Shown one piece after another: positions 5,892-10,513 of a DNA stretch of 10,513 bases. The position numbers and the translations under genes are program-made. This stretch comes from JBBQVO01 sp038211505 (GTDB taxonomy: Bacteria > Chloroflexota > Dehalococcoidia > DSTF01 > JACRBR01), in assembly GCA_038211505.1 (NCBI GenBank), contig JBBQVO010000114.1, forward strand, positions 1 through 10,513, written 5' to 3'. Numbering within the stretch: the stretch's first letter is position 1; each line of letters starts with the position of its first letter. Under the pieces are notes generated by a model. The model saw only the letters and a program-made list of their open reading frames with translations, was not told where the DNA came from and did not search any database.

Positions 5892-6372
5892 ATTGCTAGA
5901 GAACACGTTCGACTTCGCCAGCCTCTGCTTCGTCTGCGATCCCGCGAACGACGGCGGCATGAAGCAACGCTTCTACTACGACGACGAGATCGACCGCATC
6001 GTCGCCGACTTCGTGCCGGCGCCGGCGCTTTCGGGCGCGCCGAACTACACGCACGGCGGCGCCAGCATGGCGGTGCTAGATGACGCGATGGCCTGGGCGA
6101 TCATCGAGCTCAAGCAGCGGTTCGGCGTCACGCGTAAGTGCGAGGTGGACTTCATCCGTCCCGTGATGATCGGCGGCGCGCACGGTGTGCAGGCGTGGGT
6201 CGAATCGTTCGAAGAGCGCTCCCTCGTGGCGCGGGCGGAGATCCGCAATTCCGACGGCAAGCTGTGCGTCGCGTCGAAAGCCACCTATATCGTGTTGACG
6301 TTCGAGGAAGCGCAGAACGCGATCGGCGCGGGCGCCGAGAGCGCCGCCTCGTACACGAAAGAAGTCTCATGA
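5881..6372 (+). CDS. Hotdog-fold thioesterase, PaaI/4HBT-like
   Basis: This small (about 163 residues) hotdog-fold acyl-CoA or acyl-ACP thioesterase family protein has an N-terminal LCFVCDPANDGGMKQRFYYD stretch typical of the 'CFVCG-x-NP-x-GL' subgroup. It then has YTHGGASMAVLDDAMAW (His58-Gly-Gly, with Asp67/Asp68 on the central helix), where PaaI-type enzymes carry their catalytic residues. Start: TTG at 5881 has GGAG seven bases upstream and gives MPRKLLENTF, overlapping the plsY end by 11 bases. The in-frame ATGs at 5857 and 5821 and the GTG at 5863 lack a ribosome binding site. The gene ends in an ATGA overlap with the DegV gene, so translation is probably coupled. It likely hydrolyses or edits acyl thioesters in the lipid pathway implied by its neighbours; specificity is unknown. 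Confidence 0.85.
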   Translation: MPRKLLENTFDFASLCFVCDPANDGGMKQRFYYDDEIDRIVADFVPAPALSGAPNYTHGGASMAVLDDAMAWAIIELKQRFGVTRKCEVDFIRPVMIGGAHGVQAWVESFEERSLVARAEIRNSDGKLCVASKATYIVLTFEEAQNAIGAGAESAASYTKEVS

Positions 6373-7232
6373 CGCGCGAGATCGCCATCGTCACGGACTC
6401 CGCGGCGATGTTGCCGCGCGCGCTCGCCGAGCGCCACGGGATCATTGTCGCGCCGCTGACGATCATCGTCGACGGGCGGGAGTACCTTGAGGGCGTCGAC
6501 ATCGACGCCGACGAGCTGTACGGCGCGCTCATGCAGGGCGCCGAGGTCGCGACGTCGCAGCCGTCGCCTGGCCGCATCGTCGACTGCTACAAGCAGGCGG
6601 TTGATCGCGGCGCGACATCGATCCTGTCCATTCATATCGGCTCCGGCATCTCCGGCGCGATCAACTCCGCGCAGGCGGCCGCCAGCACGTCGCCGATACC
6701 GGTGACGATCGTCGATACGGGGCAGGCGTCGTTCGCCGAGGGTCTCTGCGTGCTCGAAGCCGCTGACGCGCTCGCGGCCAGCGCCTCCGTGACCGAAGCG
6801 GCAGATCGCGCCCGCGAAGCAGGCGCCGAGACCGGCAGCACGTTCGTCATGAAGGCGCTGGATCTCGCGCTGCGCGGCGGGCGTTTGCGCGAAGCCGCCG
6901 ACGCGCCCGGTGTGCCGGTGCTAGCGCTGAAGCCGGACGGGATGAAGGTCGTCGGCAACGCCGCGACGCTGGACGAGGCGGTGGCGCTCATGGGCGATCA
7001 CATTAACGACGCGGCGACGCTTGCGGGCGAGCGGGGGCAGTTGCTGCGCGTTGGCATCGGCAACGGCGCCGCGCCTGAGATCGCCGCCGCTCTGCGTTCA
7101 CGTGTCGAGGCGATGACCCACATCGAAGAGATCGTCGACTACGCCGTGGGCCCGAGCATGGGTGTGCATCTCGGCATCGGCAACGCCGGCGCCGTCTTCA
7201 TCGCGCGCCCGATTCAGAAGAGTACGACATGA
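6369..7232 (+). CDS. DegV-family fatty-acid-binding protein (FakB-like)
   Basis: DegV proteins bind a fatty acid; the best-known members (FakB) present it to the kinase FakA, producing acyl-phosphate. The 287-residue product has the family pattern: REIAIVTDSAAMLP at the N-terminus, VDGREYLEGVDI, ATSQPSPG (61-68, the Thr-Ser that contacts the carboxylate in FakB), SIHIGSGISGAINSAQ (87-102), IVDTGQASFAEGLCVLEAA, and LRGGRLREAA in the C-terminal half. The length is normal for the family. The start ATG overlaps the thioesterase stop (ATGA), and its own stop overlaps the next ATG in the same way. Three genes downstream of PlsY, the acyl-phosphate user, it fits a route for recycling free fatty acids. 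FakA (a DAK-domain kinase) is not in the window. Not every DegV protein works with FakA, so the partner is inferred. Confidence 0.9.
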   Translation: MTREIAIVTDSAAMLPRALAERHGIIVAPLTIIVDGREYLEGVDIDADELYGALMQGAEVATSQPSPGRIVDCYKQAVDRGATSILSIHIGSGISGAINSAQAAASTSPIPVTIVDTGQASFAEGLCVLEAADALAASASVTEAADRAREAGAETGSTFVMKALDLALRGGRLREAADAPGVPVLALKPDGMKVVGNAATLDEAVALMGDHINDAATLAGERGQLLRVGIGNGAAPEIAAALRSRVEAMTHIEEIVDYAVGPSMGVHLGIGNAGAVFIARPIQKSTT

Positions 7233-8662
7233 GCGCGTACCAGTTCGATCTCGTCGTCGTCGGCGCCGGATCCGCCGGCATGGTGGCGGCAGATGTCGCG
7301 CCGAAGATGGGGATCAAGGCGGCGATCGTCGAGCGCGCTCGCGTCGGCGGCGATTGCCTGTGGACCGGCTGCGTGCCGAGCAAGGCGCTGATCGCCAGCG
7401 CCAGGGCGGCGCAGACGATACGCACCGCCTCCGACTTTGGTCTCACGAACGCGACGGGGGAGATCGACACGACGGACGTGTTCTCGCGCGTCCGGCGCAT
7501 CCAGCAGGAGATTGCGGCGACCGACGACAACCCGCAGAAGTACGTCGATGCCGGCGTCGAGATCGTGTACGGCGGAGCGAAGCTGCTCGACGGACACACG
7601 GTGCAGGTCGGCGAGCGCAAGCTGACGGCGCGGTTCATTCTGTTGGCAACGGGATCGCGCCCGATGTCGCCGGAGATCGCCGGGATCGAGAACGTCGGAT
7701 ATCTGACGAGCGAGACGCTGTTCGAACAGCAGCGCGCGCCGAAATCGCTACTCGTCGTCGGTGGCGGGCCGATCGCGATCGAGATGGCGCAGGCCCATCA
7801 CCGGCTCGGCGTTCACGTCACGGTGCTGCAGCGCGCCGGTCGCATCCTCGAGAAGGACGAGCCCGAACTCGCCGACAAGCTGCTCGCGCTGCTGCGCGCT
7901 GAGGGGCTCACGGTCGAACTCAACGTGAAGCTCGATCGTGCCGAGACTGCGGCCGAGGACCGCGTCCTCCACGGCGCCGTCAACGGCCAGCCTCGCTCGT
8001 GGTCCGCCGAGCAGATCCTCGTCGCTGCGGGACGCAAGCCCAACATCGAAGATCTCGGACTCGGGGCCGCTGGCATCGAGACGAACGAACGCGGCGTCGT
8101 CGTCGACGAGCATCTGCGGACGGCGTGTGAGTCGGTGTACGCCTGCGGTGACGTGGCGGGGCGCTTTCTCTTCACGCACAGCGCCGCCGCCGAGGCGACG
8201 GTCGCGATGCGCAACATGTTCTTCCCCGGCAGCAAGACGGCGCCGGAGCTGATCCCATGGGCGACGTTCACGGAGCCGGAGCTGGCGCACGTCGGCATGA
8301 CGTCCGAAGAAGCACGAAAGAGGATCGGCGGCGCCGTGAAGGTGTTCCGCTGGTCACTGGCGCACAACGATCGCGCGCGCGCCGAGGCGGCAACTGAAGG
8401 AGAAATCGTCGTCGTCACCGACGCGAAGTTCAAGGTGCTCGGCGCGCACATTCTCGCGCCATCGGCCGGCGAGCTGATCGGCCAATGGACGCTGGCAATC
8501 GAGAAAGAACATCGTCTGACGCCCGACTTCGGCAACCTCATCCAGGTGTACCCGACGATCTCAACCGCATTCTCGCAACTCGCCGGTGAAGCGACGTACG
8601 CCCAGCTCGGCAAACCATTCCTCCAGACCGTCCGTAAACTCTACGGCCGCTTCCACAGCTAA
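7229..8662 (+). CDS. Pyridine nucleotide-disulfide oxidoreductase, MerA/lipoamide-dehydrogenase-like, of unknown substrate
   Basis: This 477-residue class I flavoprotein disulfide reductase homologue has an FAD-binding VVVGAGSAG (9-17) and a redox-active cysteine pair in GGDCLWTGCVPSK (Cys43 and Cys48). ILLATGSRP, a second Rossmann motif VVGGGPIAIE (176-185) for NAD(P)H, VYACGDVAG for FAD, and a C-terminal dimerisation domain follow. The second strand ends in VLQRAGR rather than with the acidic residue usual in NADH enzymes, hinting at NADPH. The catalytic His-Glu of lipoamide dehydrogenase (HPTLSE) is replaced by Tyr441-Pro-Thr and Thr446, and the C-terminal cysteine pair of mercuric reductase is absent, so neither function should be assigned. 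It is the last gene of the plsY set, starting in an ATGA overlap with the DegV gene. Confidence 0.9.
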   Translation: MSAYQFDLVVVGAGSAGMVAADVAPKMGIKAAIVERARVGGDCLWTGCVPSKALIASARAAQTIRTASDFGLTNATGEIDTTDVFSRVRRIQQEIAATDDNPQKYVDAGVEIVYGGAKLLDGHTVQVGERKLTARFILLATGSRPMSPEIAGIENVGYLTSETLFEQQRAPKSLLVVGGGPIAIEMAQAHHRLGVHVTVLQRAGRILEKDEPELADKLLALLRAEGLTVELNVKLDRAETAAEDRVLHGAVNGQPRSWSAEQILVAAGRKPNIEDLGLGAAGIETNERGVVVDEHLRTACESVYACGDVAGRFLFTHSAAAEATVAMRNMFFPGSKTAPELIPWATFTEPELAHVGMTSEEARKRIGGAVKVFRWSLAHNDRARAEAATEGEIVVVTDAKFKVLGAHILAPSAGELIGQWTLAIEKEHRLTPDFGNLIQVYPTISTAFSQLAGEATYAQLGKPFLQTVRKLYGRFHS

Positions 8663-8738
8663 TCCGATGCACAGCTGCCTGAGATCGAACGCATTTCGGC
8701 GCCGTGCCGCGCGTTAGCGCCATACCACGCCGATCGCA

Positions 8739-8744
8739 CATACT
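8739..8744 (+). promoter_or_regulatory. Possible -10 element for a leaderless methyltransferase mRNA
   Basis: CATACT ends six bases before the ATG at 8751, and no Shine-Dalgarno sequence precedes that ATG. The spacing matches a leaderless start, as at the TetR gene, but the hexamer is weaker and I see no convincing -35 box. The rest of 8663-8750 holds only a short direct repeat (CACAGCT, including the end of the upstream gene). Confidence 0.25.
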
Positions 8745-8750
8745 CACGTC

Positions 8751-9761
8751 ATGCCACAAGAACCGCCGGCGGCGCAGTTGATGCGCCTGATCAACGGATA
8801 CCAGGTGTCGCAGGCGCTGCACGTCGCGGCGACGCTCGGCGTCGCTGATCGAATGAACGACGGCGCGATCGCGATCGACGATCTCGCATCGGCCGTCGGC
8901 GCGAATCCGCGCTCGCTCTATCGTGTGATGCGCGCGTTGGCGGCGGCCGGCGTCTTCGCTGAAGACGACATGCGCCGCTTCTCGCTGACGGAGCTCGGGC
9001 AGGTGCTGCGCGCCGATCATCCGCTGTCCCCGGCGGCATGGGCGATCAACATCGGGCAGCACTACTTCTGGGAGACGTGGGGACACCTTCTTGACGGCGT
9101 CCGCAGCGGCGAGCATCCGTTTCGCGCGCGGTACGGCACGGATGTCTGGACGTATCGCGCCGGACTGCCGGACGAGAGCGCCGTCTTCGATGCTGCGATG
9201 ACGGCGCTGTCACGCATGTCGAGCGCGGCGACGATCGCCGCGTACGACTTCAGCCGCTACGCCCGCATCGTCGATGTCGGCGGCGGGCGCGGCGCATTTC
9301 TGGCGGCGGTGCTCGCGGCGAATGCCGGCGTCCGCGGCGTCGTATTCGATCAGCCGCACGTCGTCGATGGCGCGCCCGCAACGCTGGCAGATGCGGGCGT
9401 TGCCGACCGCTGCGAGTCCGTTGGCGGTGACATGTTCGCCTCGGTTCCTGCCGGCGCCGACGCGTACGTCATGCGCCACGTCCTGCACGACTGGGAGGAC
9501 GATGAGTGTCGGGCGATCTTGCGCGTCGTGCGCGCGGCGATTCCGGCGAGCGGACGGCTGCTGATCCTCGACCAACTCATCGCGCCGCCGAACAGCGGCA
9601 TGCAGACGAAGTTCTCCGATCTCAACATGCTTGTGATGGCCGGCGGCGAGGAGCGCACGGAGGCCGAGTTCGCCGCGCTGTTCGCGGCGTCCGGCTTCAA
9701 GCTGACGAGCGTCACCCGCACCGCCAGCCCGACTTGCGTGATCGAGGCTGCGTTGGCGTAG
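8751..9761 (+). CDS. SAM-dependent O-methyltransferase (Methyltransf_2 / COMT-like)
   Basis: This enzyme moves a methyl group from S-adenosylmethionine to a hydroxyl of a small, often phenolic or polyketide-type, acceptor. The 336-residue product has the two-domain layout of the family. The N-terminal winged-helix dimerisation domain (about 10-95) contains SQALHVAATLGVADRM and PRSLYRVMRALAAAGVF. The Rossmann domain follows, with IVDVGGGRGAFL (Gly177-Gly178-Gly179, SAM loop), VVFDQPHVV, GGDMFASVP, and RHVLHDWEDDEC, whose His246 matches the catalytic base of plant caffeate O-methyltransferases. The closing GGEERTEAEFAALFAASGF is standard. The start is the only ATG before the conserved region and lacks a ribosome binding site. 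It stands alone between the plsY set and a convergent glycosyltransferase. The acceptor is unknown; a secondary-metabolite or quinone-type substrate is possible. Confidence 0.92.
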   Translation: MPQEPPAAQLMRLINGYQVSQALHVAATLGVADRMNDGAIAIDDLASAVGANPRSLYRVMRALAAAGVFAEDDMRRFSLTELGQVLRADHPLSPAAWAINIGQHYFWETWGHLLDGVRSGEHPFRARYGTDVWTYRAGLPDESAVFDAAMTALSRMSSAATIAAYDFSRYARIVDVGGGRGAFLAAVLAANAGVRGVVFDQPHVVDGAPATLADAGVADRCESVGGDMFASVPAGADAYVMRHVLHDWEDDECRAILRVVRAAIPASGRLLILDQLIAPPNSGMQTKFSDLNMLVMAGGEERTEAEFAALFAASGFKLTSVTRTASPTCVIEAALA

Positions 9762-9767
9762 TGCGAC

Positions 9768-9792
9768 GCCGATCAGCGGGTCAGCGATCGGC
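9768..9792. terminator. Possible shared hairpin between convergent genes
   Basis: GCCGATC (9768-9774) and GATCGGC (9786-9792) are perfect 7-bp inverted repeats around an 11-base loop. They sit six bases after the methyltransferase stop and overlap the stop codon of the opposite glycosyltransferase gene. The place is right for a two-way transcript end, but neither side has a T-run. Confidence 0.3.
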
Positions 9793-10513
9793 AGCCGTCG
9801 TCGCATCGACGCGGGCAGCCGGCGCGTCACGAGCCGCGACGAGATGCTCGACAGCCGTGACTTCATCGGCCATGCGCTGATCCCACGTGCGAAAGTTGGC
9901 GCGCGCGTACGCGTCGGCTGCGCTCGCGAGGCGGGTTCGTTGGGGCGAGTCGTTGGCGAGCGTGACGATGAGATCGGCGAGGCGATCTTCGAGCGTCTTC
10001 ACGAAACCCGATCGGTTCGAGTTATCGACGAGGCGGCCGGTCTGTTGATCGATGATCAGCTTGCGCGTATCGCCGGCGTCGACGGCGACGATGCACATGC
10101 CGCACGTCATCGCTTCGAGCAACGGATTGCCGACGTTCGACAGATCGGCGATCGCGAGAAAGACGTCGGCGGCGTGCATGTATCGCATGACGTCGTCCTG
10201 CGCCACGGCGCCGGCGAAGCGCACGTGCGGGGCGACGCCGAGATCGCGCGCCAGCGCCTCAAGTCGCGCCCGCTCTTCGCCGTCACCGACGACTAGCAGC
10301 AGCGCGTTCGGCAGCCACGATCGAATCTTCGGCAGCGGGCGGATCGCCCGATCGACCCGTTTCCACGTGGCGAGCCGCGACGCCGTCAGTAACACGAACG
10401 CACCGTCTTCGATGCCGATGCTCGCCCGCGCCGTCATACGCTCAGCGTCCGACGCCGGATGGAGGCGATTGAGATCCAGGCCGTTGCGCCAGAACTTCGT
10501 GCGCCCGCGCGAC
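9781..10513 (-). CDS. GT4-family glycosyltransferase (C-terminal part, start outside window)
   Basis: This is the C-terminal, nucleotide-sugar-binding Rossmann domain of a GT-B glycosyltransferase; 243 residues are visible. The frame stays open to the right edge: FWRNGLDLNRLHPASDAER precedes the first in-window ATG (10437), and this NG-x-D-x-x-x-x-x-P linker sits mid-protein in GT4 enzymes, so that ATG is internal. LTASRLATWKRVDRAI, LLLVVGDGEERARLE, VRFAGAVAQDDVMRYMHAADVF and NVGNPLLEAMTCGMCIVAVDAG follow in the normal order. In the E-x7-E motif the second Glu (LLEAM) is kept but the first is Ser (SNVGNPLLE). The tail is Ala/Arg-rich. It would transfer a sugar from an NDP-sugar to a lipid, glycan or natural product; donor and acceptor are not readable from this part. 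It ends convergently 19 bases from the methyltransferase. Confidence 0.9.
   Translation of the reverse strand, partial: SRGRTKFWRNGLDLNRLHPASDAERMTARASIGIEDGAFVLLTASRLATWKRVDRAIRPLPKIRSWLPNALLLVVGDGEERARLEALARDLGVAPHVRFAGAVAQDDVMRYMHAADVFLAIADLSNVGNPLLEAMTCGMCIVAVDAGDTRKLIIDQQTGRLVDNSNRSGFVKTLEDRLADLIVTLANDSPQRTRLASAADAYARANFRTWDQRMADEVTAVEHLVAARDAPAARVDATTAADR

Noticed and set aside
5016..5960. A minus-strand frame with a visible tandem repeat (VEHDRIRGRLD twice).
   Set aside because: The repeat is only the antisense reading of the 36-bp duplication in the plsY tail, and the frame is opposite a well-supported gene.
6138..6368. An upstream extension of the DegV frame of about 77 codons.
   Set aside because: Homology to DegV begins exactly at the ATG at 6369, which overlaps the thioesterase stop; the upstream part is the thioesterase gene read in another frame.
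1..10513. A polysaccharide or glycosylated natural-product cluster linking the GH78 rhamnosidase, O-methyltransferase and glycosyltransferase.
   Set aside because: The three genes are on different strands, separated by unrelated modules, and two are cut by the window edges; nothing in the sequence ties them together.
1..10513. CRISPR arrays, transposases, attachment sites, tRNA or rRNA genes.
   Set aside because: No repeated spacer array, IS-type terminal repeats, transposase motifs or RNA gene signatures were seen. The very frequent GATCG words reflect codon use, mainly Asp/Ile/Val codons, rather than a repeat family.

Overview
The window is GC-rich (roughly two thirds G+C by eye), densely packed chromosomal DNA from a bacterium. 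It shows ten protein genes (two of them cut by the window edges), short intergenic gaps, ATGA stop/start overlaps, two starts that look leaderless, and no RNA genes, mobile elements or CRISPR. Gene content (limonene-monooxygenase-like luciferase-family flavoprotein, MerA-like flavoprotein with a GGDCLWTGC active site, DegV protein, GH78 rhamnosidase) fits a Chloroflexota- or Actinomycetota-like genome, but the sequence alone does not settle the phylum.

Left edge (1-1415, +): the C-terminal 470 residues of a GH78 alpha-L-rhamnosidase, ending 14 bases from the convergent next gene. Middle-left (1430-4983): a regulatory and flavoprotein module. A TetR-family repressor (2827-3498, -) is followed on the same strand by a LimB-like flavin monooxygenase (1430-2701, -). 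Facing away from the repressor is an FAD-dependent oxidoreductase (3574-4983, +). A perfect 22-bp palindrome (3498-3519) between the divergent genes overlaps good -35/-10 elements on both strands, so one repressor site could control both directions. The repressor has no ribosome binding site, and its predicted transcription start is the A of its ATG.

Middle-right (5148-8662, +): a four-gene overlapping set: PlsY-type glycerol-3-phosphate acyltransferase, hotdog thioesterase, DegV/FakB-like fatty-acid-binding protein, and a disulfide-type flavin oxidoreductase. PlsY uses acyl-phosphate as donor, and FakB presents fatty acids to the FakA kinase that makes acyl-phosphate. The first three genes therefore read as an acyl-chain handling operon for membrane lipid synthesis, although no FakA is visible. 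The fourth protein keeps the redox-active cysteine pair but lacks the C-terminal His-Glu pair of lipoamide dehydrogenase.

Right edge: an O-methyltransferase of the plant-COMT-like family (8751-9761, +), then the C-terminal part of a convergent GT4 glycosyltransferase (9781 to beyond 10513, -). No stretch over 300 bases lacks a gene. The largest gaps are 4984-5147, where I see no convincing signal, 2702-2826, which holds two hairpins and a possible promoter, and 8663-8750.

Nothing here is clearly a wholly new system. The most interesting points are the palindromic divergent promoter and the PlsY-thioesterase-FakB-like-oxidoreductase operon.
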